A stretch of 64,000 bases of DNA from Rhodocollybia butyracea (lineage: Eukaryota; Basidiomycota; Agaricomycetes; Agaricales; Omphalotaceae): positions 1 through 64,000 of the forward strand of contig JADNRY010000039.1 in assembly GCA_015501585.1 (NCBI GenBank). Reading direction: 5' to 3'. This document shows, one piece after another, positions 1 to 11,585 of the stretch (the stretch's first letter is position 1; the number at the start of each line of letters is the position of its first letter). The notes beneath the pieces are model-generated. The model saw only the letters and a list, made by a program, of their open reading frames with translations. It made no database searches and was not told where the DNA came from. The position numbers and the translations under genes were made by a program.

Positions 1-216
1 AACTTAGGCATGGCTATTTCTTAATCAATTGTTGTTAAGATGTTTTTAAGAGCATCATGATATTCTTAAGGAAAAATTTCTTAAGATCTTTAGGTATCTA
101 GGAGAATAGGTTGTTAAGAACTTGTTGAGGATTTATATTTCTTAAAGAATATCTTGAAACAATAGATCATAAATAGTGTCTATTCTTTAAGAACAATGGA
201 ATCCCACTGTACTCTG

Positions 217-964
217 CGTGTCTGAATGGCGTGGACTCGGGCCTCCCTTCCCGGTTTGATAAATCGAAGTGGAATAAAGCAGCCCCGACTTCACACGGCA
301 CCCAGCACAAGGCCTGTCCTTGCAAGGAGCTACAAGTCCCTCGAGCGCGAACATCAACATGCCATCGGTATCGGTCAATAGAATTAGGTTGTCAGGGTTA
401 TCAGGCTGAGGGTGTTCGTTGGTGTAACGGTTAGATTTCCCTGAAAACCCGGTATTGGGGATTGTGCTCCTGATGCTGTTAGTAATTGCCGTTCTGTCAG
501 GAGTCCCCAACCGCAGAGGAGGGAGCGTGGTGAAGCTCTTCCAACTTCTGATCAATATTAGTACCAAGCACAGTATGACCAATCCCGGTAGTTCTCCATT
601 TGGTGGACCACTAGAAATAGTCGTGAATGAATGAATCTAAAATTGTCTAGTTGATTCTACCTGGTTTTTGGGGAGTACCTCAGGAGGAGGAGGCCTGTCT
701 GTGGGATGCTTGAAATCGGAGGCTGGATACCCTTTAATGTCTAAGAGGTTCAGGTCTGAATCATATGGATGCGGTGAGCCTGGGGGAGGGACTGGAAGCG
801 GAGAGCCTGGGGAATGCATGTTGCCAAAAGTGAAATCGAGATTTTTCTTGAAGTCATCGCCCATGACCTCTGAAGGAGGCGGGGGTGGGCATTGTATGCA
901 CAGCGGAGATCAGTAGAGTGACAATGACAAGCCCAAAACAATGGACGCGTGGTGTGATTAGCAT
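217..964 (-). pseudogene. SF1: truncated secreted-family gene
   Basis: Minus-strand member of the secreted family. The ATG at 964 opens a signal peptide (MLITPRVHCFGLV...VHT). The proline-rich linker (864-660) is one base out of frame with it. A conserved intron starting GTAGAATCAACT and ending CTAG follows at about 614-660, then the module reading W-S-T-K-W-R. Within the module an extra base near 541 and a 4-base deletion near 260, both relative to the close relative in SF3 exon 3, break the frame, although DGMLMFALEG and C-K-D-R-P-C-A-G are still legible. Similarity stops near 217, where AT-rich unrelated sequence (1-216) begins, so the C-terminal tail is gone. Pseudogene, because several independent lesions coincide. 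Confidence 0.75.
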
Positions 965-1015
965 TGCAAAAGAGCTGGAAAGTTAGAATCTTTCAGTAGT
1001 GTGTTGGGTAGAGTG

Positions 1016-1099
1016 GGTGAACCGAGCCAGCAGTTAGCCTTTGATATCAGGTCCCTCTCTCTTTTAAGTTATATATCTCTGACCAAAATGGCGCAAACA
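1016..1099 (-). promoter_or_regulatory. Shared SF promoter, SF1 copy
   Basis: Read on the minus strand it holds a GCGCCATTTTGG-like box, a TATATAA-like stretch and CTGCTGGCTCGGTTCAC, the same order and spacing as upstream of the other SF genes. Function is inferred from this repetition. Confidence 0.55.
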
Positions 1100-1340
1100 C
1101 GCCATGTCAGTGAAACATGTAACAACTGTGCAGGGTGCAGTATGGCGGAACAGGCAAATTTCAACTCCAGGTCAACAGGGGTCAACGCTGAGCGCATTTC
1201 CAAAATCCTTTGGTACATATCTTATAGCGCTCAATGAATTTCGGTAAATCTTGTCGTAACAGGTTGTAACACGGGCCTGGGCTAGCCTGGGCTGTGCCTA
1301 AATGGGACCCTGTTGGTATCCTCCTCCAGCCTCCTCCAGC

Positions 1341-1808
1341 AGGACCCCTGAAAATACACCTCAAGGCCTTTCGGTAAATTTTTTGATTTTGGGCAAAAAT
1401 GTCCGAGCCAAATTTACCTCGTTGGACATAAAAATGTCCGAAAACCGAGTGGCCTGCGGCGCTTAGTAGTTTTAGCGCCCGCCTACACGGTGTTTTTTGG
1501 TTTTTTTTTTTGAGTTTTCTTGGAGTTTTCGAGTGTAGTTCCGGTATTCCTGACGCATTTGGGGCCCATGGGGTTACCTAGAACACCATATAGTCGCATG
1601 TTCATCATCTGGTGTTCAATTTTTGATGTTCCACAGACTCACAATCCTCTATACCTTTGACTATCTTCTTCAAATTTTGTCTGAAAACCGAGAGGCTGAA
1701 CATCCGAAAACCTTCCAAAATGTCCGAAATCCAGAAGGGTTTTGGCCAAATTTTTCTCAAATTTGTCCGAACTGCCGAAAGACCCTAGTAGGTATTTTCA
1801 GGGGTCCT
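1341..1808. mobile_element. 468 bp TIR element (MITE-like), possibly hAT
   Basis: Both ends carry the inverted repeat AGGACCCCTGAAAATAC, and the subterminal parts (GTCCGAAAACC..., TTTCGG) also pair loosely. The flanks show an 8-base direct repeat CCTCCAGC at 1333-1340 and 1809-1816, which would fit a hAT-type target duplication. That flank is itself a CTCCTCCAGC repeat, so the duplication could be coincidental. No coding capacity is visible. Confidence 0.55.
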
Positions 1809-1900
1809 CCTCCAGCCTCCTCCATGTGCAGCCATGCCCTCAGCATTGACCCAGGGACAGAGTTGAGATTTATTTGTTGTTAAATGTTTCACCATGTTGC

Positions 1901-1977
1901 GTTTGCGCCGTTTTGGCCAATGATATACAAAAGAGGAGCGACCTTATCGAAAGGGCTAACTGCTGGCTCAGTTCACC
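1901..1977 (+). promoter_or_regulatory. Shared SF promoter, SF2 copy
   Basis: TTTGCGCCGTTTTGGCC, then a GATATACAAA TATA-like stretch, then CTGCTGGCTCAGTTCAC about 45 bases before the ATG at 2023. The order is the same at nine other loci in the window. Confidence 0.6.
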
Positions 1978-2022
1978 CATTCTACCCATCACATTCCCCA
2001 AATACTGTCTAGCTCTTTTGCA

Positions 2023-5000
2023 ATGCTAACCACAGCATGATCTATTGCTTTGGGCTCGTCTTCATTACCATGCTCATCTCCGCCATGCATGCAATGTCCA
2101 CCCCTGCCTCAGGCTCAACGCCTCCCTCAACCATCATGCCTGAATCATACTTCCCAGAATTCGAGCTCCAATCTCCTCCAGTCTCTTCGCATCCCCCAGA
2201 CTCTCCCTCTGGCATGCATTCAGACCTCTTGCATTCAGGCCTCATGGATCTCTCAGAATTAGACAATGTATCCAGAGTACGATTTCAAGCATTCCTCAGA
2301 CGCGCCTCCTGAGGTAGGTAGAATCAACTACAATGTTGGATTTATTTATTAACGCCTGTTACTAGTGGTCCACCGAATATAGAGTTACCGTGCTTGGCCT
2401 TAAAATCGATCAGGAATTGGAGAGCTTCACCCAGCTCCTTCCTCCAGAGTTGGGGACTCTTGACAGAACGCGGCTTACTACAAGCATCAGGGGCGCGATG
2501 GGTGGCAAGGCCGCAAACACTCTACCAGCGCATTGCAATTGAACACTATTGATGGCACGTGTACGTTTGTGCTCGAGGGTAGTGCTGCCGCAAGTTCAAG
2601 TTAGCTTGGACCCTGAACTCGACTGCCTTGACTCGGTTCTAAAACAGGAAGGCGAGTTACCGAGTTTTGATGGGCTTGCAAGCTTGCCTTGAACTCGCTT
2701 CCTTTTTTGTAGTTCTATATGCAGTCTAGGGCAGTAGGCCTCTGTTGCGCCTCAAGCCTCCTGGTGGATGGGTAATTTGTAGTTATCGTTGCAGTAATTG
2801 GCATCGTTAAGTTTTATTTGATTGTACATGAACGAGTGTGTATCTGTCCAGCCTGAGTCACTGAGTGTCTTGTGGATTCTCAAAGTTGAGTAGCAAAACT
2901 AGAAAAACAGTTTCAAGTTGGTTTCTAGGCGAGCTCTTGCAGTGCAGCAGCACTAATTGGTTGCAGAGTTTATGTTACTGAAGTCTTATGCCTGCTGTAA
3001 TTACCGTGACATTGTTGCAATTTACATACTAGCAAGTATATAAAATACAACAGAAGCTCATCTGCAACTTATGACTTGAAGTTGGTCCTTGGAAGTGAGA
3101 GGAGGACTTGAGCGTTATTAGGCCTAATATCGGCCTAAGGCGTGTAACTGTACATTTTGACACTTTGTACGTGTTATACAATGCAATAAGAGAGTTATAC
3201 GGAGCCCGAGCGTGATAGCTGTTGCTGAGGCAAAGAACTTAACAATAATACTCAGCGAGCCGTGAAGGTACGCCCACAAGCGTAGCCTAGAGCCAAGCTA
3301 GCGAGGATACCTGGGCTGCCCGGAGATGTAACGCTAGATCGTCAATCTAGTTATACCCAAGAGTGCATACTCTCTAAACTACAGGACATCTCGAAGCGGG
3401 ATAAGTACTAAGCCAACGCGTTACTCGAGGGAAGGAATTATGAGGGAAGGCATCCCTCGCACTAAGACCCCCAACGAGCTATGTTAAGATGTGGACTTTA
3501 CAGTCCGTAACAATGGACCAGAACGATCCCGAGGAAAACCGTAAAGATCTATTCGCGGCACCGGTCGCAACCGTGAGGACGGTAGAAACATGCTTAGCGG
3601 TCCTACGGAAAGCTACGCGCCGGGATAGCCTTGGCAAATCGAAACATTTGATCTTAGAAATCATACACGGAAGGTCTTATCCGTTAAAGCCGACTATCGG
3701 GAATCACTTGTACATACTCAGCGCAGTTGCTCGAGATTATCATAAGTGGTGTTGTTGGAAAGTTAGATAACAGGTCTTCTCGAGAGAATGTTAATCACAC
3801 TCAGGATGGACAGAACTATCCGAGGAATAGAATGAAACTCACCCAAGGGAAACCGGGCGGCGAGTGATCATGAAGCGCAAAGGTACTCCTGACCCCGGAG
3901 AATTGTGGAGTAATCGGAGAAACCTCGCTCGGATCAAAACACTCTAAAACTATGTTAATCCTCACGAAATCATATTTTACCTCTGATATATACCCAAGAA
4001 TGGACTATTTCTTTATCGTGTGTACCATATATAGGCTGGAGTTTCCTTTCCGAGCCAGATTCCTCTGTTCCACTCTCTTTCCGTCTCTCTCCGTATCTGT
4101 TTCATCTATTTTTCGTATTAAACTCTCTCTACTCAGTATATAAGCCAGATATATTTATTCAATAAGACAAGTTTCTTGCCCTCGACTTGACTGCTAAGAC
4201 CAGTGCTCCATAGAACGTCCCCACGGGATCAGTAGCGTGACGCCTCCTGACTTGGTTATCTTAAGAAAGTAATAAACTTCACGCGCTTTGCAAAGCCCAT
4301 TTATATCTTGATCAAATTTAAGTGTGTAGAGTTCTCTCGAACTCCAGATCAACTCAAATCTAGTTGCTTCCTTAGAGGGGACGGCTTCTAGTAAGGGATT
4401 ATTCGGCTCCAGAGTGAGGGTTCCTTAGTTGACTTCTTCACGAAGTTAGACAAGCCACTAAGATTGTGGTACGAGTTCCTAGTGATTAAGTTCACTCACA
4501 ATATCGTAGCTTGGCCCAGAGTTTGGTCGAGGACTTTACGGCGTCACAGCAGCTAGTGCCAGAGTTTGCCTAGGGTTGTTGACAAACCTCGAGATTACTA
4601 TTCTAGCTAGAGCCAGAGTTTGCCTAGGAGAATCTTAGTTTTGTTGTATTGGTTTTGGTTTTGGTTAATTGATTTGGCATACACACCTGGTTCCCTCGTA
4701 CACTCGTACACCCCAACTAGGCTTCTCTCGACTTAGTTCTAAGAGTTGTCTAAGCTTAGTTACCCACGTTAGCGCTACAGTCTTGAACCTGGAGCGGTCG
4801 CGCGCGTACATCCGATATTACAAAGCTTTCCCTCAGGGAATCTCTGACAACCCGCCCTCGCTCCCTTACATATTGATAGTCTGGTTAGGTGCGGTAGTGT
4901 TTTTGTTAGGTTGTTTTATAGCACCTTTCGCATACCTACACATAAATACCCAAATAGCGTTGAGCGAGTTGACCCTGGGCGGTCGCCTTTTTGGGTAATT

Positions 5001-5423
5001 GATATCAAGTTAACTTGACGAGCAGCTCCAACTTGACTTGATGCAATCAAGTTGAGTTATTCTTTATTCATAACTCGACTCGACTTGAACTCGACTTGCG
5101 GCAGCACTACTCGAGGGAAAGGGAGATAACACTCTTTGCAAAAACTGGCTATGCATTGGCACGCATATAGTGAAGCTGGGAATGCATTACACTTCGGTTT
5201 ATCAGTTAAACCCAGAAGTGACACAAGCTGGCAAGCTTGACACAAAGTTCAGACACACAAATACACCGAAAAATAAACCGATACCGAAACACGTATGGGA
5301 CGCACTTGATCAACAATGTTGGGATCAGTTCCCTCTAGTGATGTGAGGAGAAGGGGAATTCGTGGTGCAGTGGCCGGCGCTGAAAAAAAAATTGATGGCC
5401 GGGATAAATGTGAAATGAACTGA
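2023..5423 (+). pseudogene. SF2: secreted-family gene split by a hAT-like element
   Basis: The canonical ATG at 2023 is followed by a stop after five codons. From the ATG at 2037 the frame reads a signal peptide (YCFGLVFITMLISAMHA) and proline-rich linker, with a frameshift near 2265. The intron (about 2317-2369) and the module start W-S-T-E-Y-R-V-T-V-L are normal. Coding resemblance breaks inside ...FVLEG at 2579 and resumes at 5118 in the same frame (C-K-N-W-L-C-I-G, then TSVYQLNPEVT and WDALDQQCWDQFP), exactly flanking the element at 2580-5109. Further stops follow near 5343 and 5421. Clearly inactive, with several lesions besides the insertion. Confidence 0.8.
2580..5109. mobile_element. 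hAT-like DNA transposon, non-autonomous, 2530 bp
   Basis: Left end TAGTGCTGCCGCAAGT and right end ACTTGCGGCAGCACTA are perfect 16-base inverted repeats. An exact 8-base target duplication CTCGAGGG lies at 2572-2579 and 5110-5117. Both ends carry subterminal clusters of CGACTTGAACTCGA-like repeats, as hAT transposase-binding regions do. TIRs starting TAGTG with 8-base duplications are typical of hAT. No transposase is visible; the longest ORF (3489-3770, 93 codons) is not recognisable. A doubled CCAGAGTTTGCCTAGG motif and a TATAAGCC box in 4100-4650 suggest a nested LTR-like fragment that I could not delimit. Confidence 0.85.
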
Positions 5424-5619
5424 ACGGAGAAAAAGGACAAGGAAGTGATCCATACCGCCATGAAAAGCAAATCAGAGTTCCGGCAGCAGTCAGTCGGAAA
5501 GAAGTTACGAACATTAACCCCAGCACTGCTCCACCACACTGGCACTAGTAGTGGGGGAGAGTAAAATAGCAGTGTTCTCGTTCAAATGTTTGAAGCTAAA
5601 ATTTATGTAAATCATGGTA

Positions 5620-6957
5620 CTACTTAATGCCAAAAAGAAGTAAAGTCCACTCGCCACTCACTACACCAGCATCAAATAATAACGGGCGAAATTTTTTCCG
5701 AAATTATTGCTGTAATTACTTACCTTTTTTGATAAGAATTTCGGTCAAAATTGGTTCTCTTTTTCGTGTGAAAAATAAATTGAAAAACAAACAGAATTTC
5801 GCTCGTAAATCTTTGATAATTTCATCTGAAAAATCTATTGTAATTCATTATCTTTTTCGATAAGAATTTTGCCTGTAATCTGTTAACTTTTTCGTCTGAA
5901 AAAGATAATGAAATTGCTTATCTTTTTCACTCATGATTAGTTAAAAATTTCGAGCGATATTTCTACAAGGCAACAACTGGACAATGATTGGGCAAGAACT
6001 GGGCAGGAACTGGGCAGTTCGGTCATGTGATCTGCATCTGCCAGGACTTCATCTGTCTTAACATGACTTTCAGTATCATACAGGATAGGTATTCATGGCA
6101 GCACCAGTAATCACGCGCCATTCATCACAACGAAACTCTGAACATGGGAGAAAAAGTGGATTTTAGAATCAGGCATACTGAGCCACGCTATACCACTCTT
6201 ATCAACTCGGAAATCACTCAAGATGTAGAGCCACAGACACGTCCTCCCTCTCTAACTCATTGACATTTTTGTCCTGCAAACAAAGCGCACACTGGAAATC
6301 CAAACTTGAAGCTCTGAAGCCAGGATGGTTGGAATTAAGTTTCCCACACTGCCAGGATCGAGGCGGAAGGCAGAGCTGGGCAGATGTGTGGTGGTTAAAA
6401 GCTGCGGTTTCTTGTCTGGAGTTTCATGTGGTGACTGGCACTCCAATACATTGTATCCTGTATGTCGGGTTCAAAGACACATATCAGTACTGCAGAACAC
6501 ATCAGGTGACCGAACTGCCCAGTTCTTGCCCAGTTCCTGCCCAATCATTGTCCAGTTATTACCTTGTAAAAATATCGCTCGAAATTTTTAATTAATCACG
6601 AGCAAAAAAGATAAACAATTTCATTGTCTTTTTTGGGTGAAAAAGATAACAGATTACGGGCAAAATTCTTATCGAAAAAGATGATGAATTACAATAGATT
6701 TTTCAGATGAAATTATCAAAGATTTACCAATTTTGACCGAAATTCTTATTGAAAAAGGTAAATAATTACAGCAATAATTTCGGAAAAAATTTCGCCCATT
6801 ATTATTTGACGCTGGCGTAGTGACTAGTATACCATGTTCCGTCCCGCCCAGCAATCCAGTTCTTTGGTGCATCCTTACTCCTCAAACGGTACAACCACCC
6901 CCTTTCAGAGTCCTTACTAGTACATAAGGTCTCTGGACTTCCATTGGAATAATGCAT
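5620..6957 (-). pseudogene. Unassigned short ORF interrupted by the CACTA-like element
   Basis: On the minus strand an open frame starts at the ATG at 6957 (MHYSNGSPETL...) and runs about 45 codons to the element edge at 6823. Across the element, counting the ACT duplication once, it continues in the same frame (GEWTLLLFGIK) to a stop at 5620-5622. The residues (GRDGTWYTS, SGEWTLL) look protein-like but I do not recognise the family. It may be a small gene or an exon remnant. Confidence 0.35.
5659..6822. mobile_element. CACTA-like element with long inverted repeats, 1164 bp
   Basis: The ends read CACTACACCAGCATCAAATA and, inverted, CACTACGCCAGCGTCAAATA. The inverted arms stay similar for roughly 330-360 bases each (to about 6025 and from about 6500). 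Flanking ACT triplets at 5656-5658 and 6823-6825 form a 3-base target duplication. CACTA termini plus a 3-base duplication match the CACTA/EnSpm group; which fungal subgroup is my guess only. No transposase is present, so it is non-autonomous. The centre (6040-6490) has no convincing gene. Confidence 0.75.
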
Positions 6958-8545
6958 TCAATCGTGTCCCAGAGTGGTCAACTATATGATGCATGGCCCA
7001 GTCCTCCAACTAAGCTTCACTGAAAACAGCTTCTTGGGTTTCAAGTCGTCCCGGGAAGAGACGGTCATCGTTTTGCGTATGAGTTCGGAGCAACAATGCA
7101 TGGAACGTGTCACAGACACCCCGCTGCTTCAATCTTGAAAGAAGGTCTCTTAAACGTAGAGTTTCCAAAATCCTTTGGGCCGTATCTTATAGGGTTCGAT
7201 GAACTCATCAGTAAATATCGTCCTAGCATAGGCCTGGGCTGTGCCTAATGGGACCCTGTTGATAACCTCCTCTACTTTACCTTTAAGATTAAACCTTCCT
7301 TCAAGATTGAAGCAGCGAGGTGTCCATGGCACGTCCATGCATTTCGTCCTAGAAAACACAGGGTCAGAACTAGACAAAAAGGATAAAAACGGACCTCTCT
7401 AACATACCTCTATTTCTCACATGGCCAATTCCAAAAGCGATTCCTTCAACACGTCTTTGCCTCTCCTGGTTATTATAATGAGCGACAAAATACTCCTCCG
7501 ATTCGGCAGTTTTACTTACTCCCTGAACATTAGTGATATTCGCGGATGTCGTGATTTCGATGCACAACTCCGAAAGCCATTCCCATCGTCTCACCTTTCT
7601 TTGCTGAGAATGTTAACAGTGACCCAGTGATTGAAGGAAAGTTTGCAGCCTTTGATCTCAAGACCGGTGTCATCTATGTGCCGAAGTCAACTGTTGATCA
7701 AGATATCTTTTGCGCCGTTTACTCGAACATGCGTCAGCCAGCCTTCTATCTTGCAAACATTTAGTATCAGTAAATTGCAACAAACTCTGTATGGTCGGCT
7801 ACTACTACACGGTGTGGAGCGAGGCATTGCACTAAAAGACAAGCAGAGTAAAAGGGACAAAGGAAAAGAAACATCATCAGATGGGTTCCATCACTTAGAA
7901 AGACGACTCACCTAATAACCCTACCCCAGGTCCTAATCCTATCTAGTATCCTAATGCTCCTTTGTCGTCCTTCGATATCCATTCTGTTCCTATCGCCTTC
8001 ACTTCTTCCATACTAGCCCTACTAATCCCTGGTTTTCTACCACACGTCTGCCGACGGATCGCACTTATACGCCCAAACGCCCGAGCCATCGATGATTTCG
8101 GTAATTCTACCCAGAACCACACCCAAACAGCCATAAAACTCTGGCCAGTGTTGGTGATGCTACCGATAGCGACGTGTCGATGAAGAAATTGACTAATGTG
8201 AACGAGTATTCTCACAAAAGAAGTAGTAGTAACTTGACCCAGCAATGGGTGAAAGAGATCGTGACTCGAGCGCCCGTTGGCGCCTAATGCTGATTTTGCC
8301 AACGACTGTTTCAACTTATTTGTCGCTACTCGTTAAAATATGAGCAGCAATGTCAAGAGATCTCGAAGAATAGACCAAACAGCATTACCTAGAATCGTTG
8401 GGATATTGTATGTAGTATACAGATGAGAGTATACTAAGGCAGCAACTTGCATGACTTCCTTGTTCGGAAAATTTTCGAAAGCCAGATTGATCGATAACAC
8501 ATTTTTTCGGTACACTACTGTACTGGTTTTACTCCTCCCATCTAC
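6826..8545. other. Spacer with dispersed-repeat and coding remnants
   Basis: Around 7165-7265 the sequence matches 1195-1315 (CCAAAATCCTTTGG..., GGCTGTGCCTAA, GGGACCCTGTT), a repeat belonging to sequence upstream of SF genes. Apart from the remnant at 7558-7764 I see no convincing gene. The 123-codon minus ORF at 7943-8314 has no recognisable motif. Confidence 0.5.
7558..7764 (+). pseudogene. Unidentified coding remnant
   Basis: A stretch of about 65 codons without a start codon has protein-like composition (IPIVSPFFAENV, FAAFDLKTGVIYVPKS, CAVYSNMRQPAFYLANI) and ends in TAG at 7762. There are no clear splice sites or domain. It is probably a leftover exon of a decayed gene. Confidence 0.25.
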
Positions 8546-10525
8546 TTAGTGCTGTGGCGGTGCTGCGGCTCCCGACCTCTGTGGTCGCTTATGCTGTTCC
8601 CCCTTTTCCCCGGGCCCTTTCTTCCTTTTACCGGAAGCCTGGGTCGATTTCTTGTGCTTTATGTTCTTTAGGTCTATTTCGCTTTTATCCCGTACATCGA
8701 TCTCTCCTTTCAGCTTCCCCCACTCCGGATCCTTAAACTTCTCTAGAGGGAACCGTTCCCAACATTGTTCATCAAACTCCTTCCATTCGCTTTTCGATAG
8801 ATATTCATTTGTGTATCTGAATGGCGTGGAATCGGACCTCCCTTCCCGGTTTAGCTGATAAATCGAAGTGGAATAAAGCAGCCCCGACTTCACATGGCAC
8901 CCAGCACAAGGCCTGTCCTTGCAAGGAGCTACAAGTCCCTCGAGCGCGAACATCAACATGCCATCGATATCGGTCAATGGAATTAGGTTGTCAGGGTTAT
9001 CACCCTGAGGGTGTTCGTTGGTGTAACGGTTAGAATTCCCTGAAAACCCCCTGATTGCGCTCTTGATGCTATTAGTAATTTGCATTCTGTCAAGAGTCCC
9101 CAACTGCAGAGGAGGGAGCGTAGTGAAGCTCTTCAACTTCTGATCGATATTAGTACCAACCACAGTATGACCGATCACGGTAGTTCTCCATTTGGTGGAC
9201 CACTAGAAACCGTCGTGAATGAATGAATCTAAAATTGTCTAGTTGATTCTACCTGTTTTTCGGGGAGTACCTCAGGAGGAGAAGGGCTGTCTGTGGGATG
9301 CTTGGAAGCGGAGTCTGGATACCCTTCCATGTATGAGGGGTCCAGGTTTGAATATGAATGCGGAGAGCCTCGGGGAGGTGGAGAGACTGGATATTCACTA
9401 GTAGGTTTGGCTGCTAACGCTGGTAAGTTTTGGGTGCGTTCAAGTTGCAGCCGTATTCGGTTCCTTTCCTCCTCCTTTTCCTTCTCCCTTGCCTGCTGCA
9501 TCGCTTCCGCGCGCATTTGCCTCACTTGACCCTTTGTGATTTTATCCCGAGACTCAATTTCTCCCCTCAGCTTCACCCACTGTGAACCCTCGAACCTCGC
9601 CCGAGAGAGATGAGCCCAAAATTGTTTATCAAAAAGGAGCCATTTCTCTTGCTTTACCGTGGAAGCTCTAGCTTTTCTGTGCGGCGTGAGATCGCGAACT
9701 TCCTTAACTTTCGGGTCTAGCTGAAAAACCGTAGTGTAACGCGCGAAGCTCCCTGACTTCACCCGGTACCCAACACATGGGTCGTCCTTGCAAAAACGAG
9801 CGTTAAATCCCTCGAGCGCAAAGACGCACATGCCGTCGATATCCGTCAATTCAGATTTTTTGCCGTTGTCGAGACCAAAGTTGGCGTAGCGAAAAGAACC
9901 CAGTGGAAGGTTGACCATGCCCATTGCTCTCTTAATGCCTTTTGTAATCCGATCTTTATCACCTGGCCCAAAATTCACAGAAGGGAGCTTGTTGAAGCTC
10001 TTCAATTCTTCATTGATGGTATCAGGCTTAATATGACCAAGCACGGTTACTCGATACTAGTAATAGTCGTGAATAAATAAAACCAAGATTGTCTAGTTGA
10101 TTCTACCTTGCCAGTGATTATATCATGCTCTGCGGGAGGAGACGCATCTAAGGGGTGAATGGGGGCTGAGGGAGAGAGTGAATATAAGGAGTGAATAGGA
10201 TTTGGGGGAGAGGGTGGGGGTACGAAATCTAAGGAGTGAATGGGGTTTGAGGGAGAGGATGAGGGTACGAAATCTGAGTGAATGGGGTTTGAGGGAGATG
10301 ATGGGGGTACTAAATCAGAGTGAATGGGGTTTGAGGGAGAGAGTGGGGGATGTACGAGATCTGTGTCGTCGCCAAATAAGTTGAACGAGCCGAGTTCTTC
10401 GGGATCCATGAACGTCGATGGAGGCGTTGAGCCCGAAGCAGGGACGGGAATTGCATGCACAGCGGATATGAGCTTGGCGACAAAGACGAGCCAAAGGAAT
10501 GGATACAGAGTGGTGTGATTAGCAT
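8546..10525 (-). CDS. SF3: two-module secreted-family protein
   Basis: Exons 10525-10107, 10056-9253 and 9202-8546; both introns are exactly 50 bp, start GTAGAATCAACTAGACAAT and end CTAG. Exon 1 encodes the signal peptide and a linker of five SPSNPIHS-type repeats. It is 419 nt although both its borders are phase 0: one G is missing in the GGG of the signal sequence, shifting the frame, so either the assembly or the gene is damaged. Exon 2 is module 1 (Y-R-V-T-V-L, FRYANFG, DGMCVFALEG, C-K-D-D-P-C-V-G-Y-R, FQLDP) with an arginine-rich helix, continuing into a proline-rich linker. Exon 3 is module 2 (W-S-T-K-W-R, RYTNEH, C-K-D-R-P-C-A-G) with a basic tail KRKKGPGEKGEQHKR. About 626 residues. 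Probably secreted; function unknown. Confidence 0.7.
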
Positions 10526-10570
10526 CGCAAAAGAGCCGGAAAGTCTCTGGGTGGTGCGACGAGCAAAGTG

Positions 10571-10648
10571 GGTGAACTGAGCCAGCAGTTAGCCCTTTTC
10601 CTCAGGTGGCTCCCTCTTCTATATATTTTGGCCAAATCGGCGCAAACC
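10571..10648 (-). promoter_or_regulatory. Shared SF promoter, SF3 copy
   Basis: On the minus strand GCGCCGATTTGGCC, a TATATAG stretch and CTGCTGGCTCAGTTCAC precede the ATG at 10525. The GGCGCAAAC half is duplicated here. Confidence 0.55.
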
Positions 10649-10659
10649 GGCGCAAACAC

Positions 10660-11585
10660 AGCATGTATAGTGGAGCGAATAAATTTCAACTCTGGGCAAG
10701 CGGCGAACGCTGAGCGTATCGAGGATAACCCACAGGCCTCCACAGGCTAATTCTGCGCTACTACCCGAAGGTTGAACCTGCAATCTAATACGCCACAGGT
10801 CAGGTTCATTTTTCACAAGTTTTCACCCTGATAAACTGGTGAAAAGAATTTCTAAAGCAGTCAGATGAGCGAGCGGCCATCCCAAACTCACCAATTATCC
10901 TGTCCCTCCTGCTCATTACTATCGTGTTTGTGAACAGACTAGCAACAACATTACTATCACTTCCGAGCCCTTCCAAGTCCTTCCAGATAGGTCTTCGAAC
11001 GTGATTAATATTACGTTCACCGTCAAAGTCCGACTAAGGGTATATACCAGCTGGAATTTGAAGACCACTGGAGCGTTTCTTGCTCTTGAACCCATGTACG
11101 GATACGATACTTGCATTTATTGAGCCATAGGTCTATATATGTGGGCCATGACCGCGATTGTTCCGATCGTCAGTTTCGAATCTTTCTGGTGCCTATCCAA
11201 CTGGTTCGAGTCTATTAGATTTAGAAAGCAGTCTTCTAGTCTCCTCCAGTCTCCAAAGCTTGGCCAGACTTGGCCTCACTTGAGCTTTACCCGGTACCAT
11301 CAAGTTCGAGATACAGCAAAGGTTCTGAGGCTGTTGTTTCCACCTGAACCTTGGGTTCAAGAAGGACCAAGTGGACAATAGCTTTCGCGAACGATTTCCG
11401 GATCGAATTCCACAGAGCTTCGCTGGATATGATTGCAAACATGAAATCTATCTAGTATCCTCGCTCACCGCGTGATGCAACGCGTAACTTCCTTTTTCGG
11501 AAAATTTCATATTCAAGAAAGCGACGCTGCGACATCGAGCTTATGTAATTAACAGTTGAACGCTACAAACGAAGAGCACTACAAG
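10660..11585. repeat. Intergenic repeat unit, copy r1
   Basis: About 10816-11240 resembles 12960-13295 and 13735-14180. Shared blocks include TCCAGATAGGTCTTCGAA, TCACCGTCAAAGTC, GGAGCGTTTCTTGCTCTTG and GGTTCGAGTCTATTAGATTT. It lies upstream of minus-strand SF genes and marks local duplication. No gene is supported within it. Confidence 0.6.

Noticed and set aside
3489..3770. 93-codon ORF inside the hAT-like element as a transposase
   Set aside because: Far too short, with no hAT dimerisation or DDE-type motif and no flanking exons.
7943..8314. 123-codon minus-strand ORF
   Set aside because: No motif, no exon partners and no conserved splice signals; a long ORF on this scale can occur by chance.
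11200..11230. tRNA gene suggested by GGTTCGAGTC
   Set aside because: The B-box-like string (also at about 14147) lies in a repeat with no A box and no cloverleaf around it.
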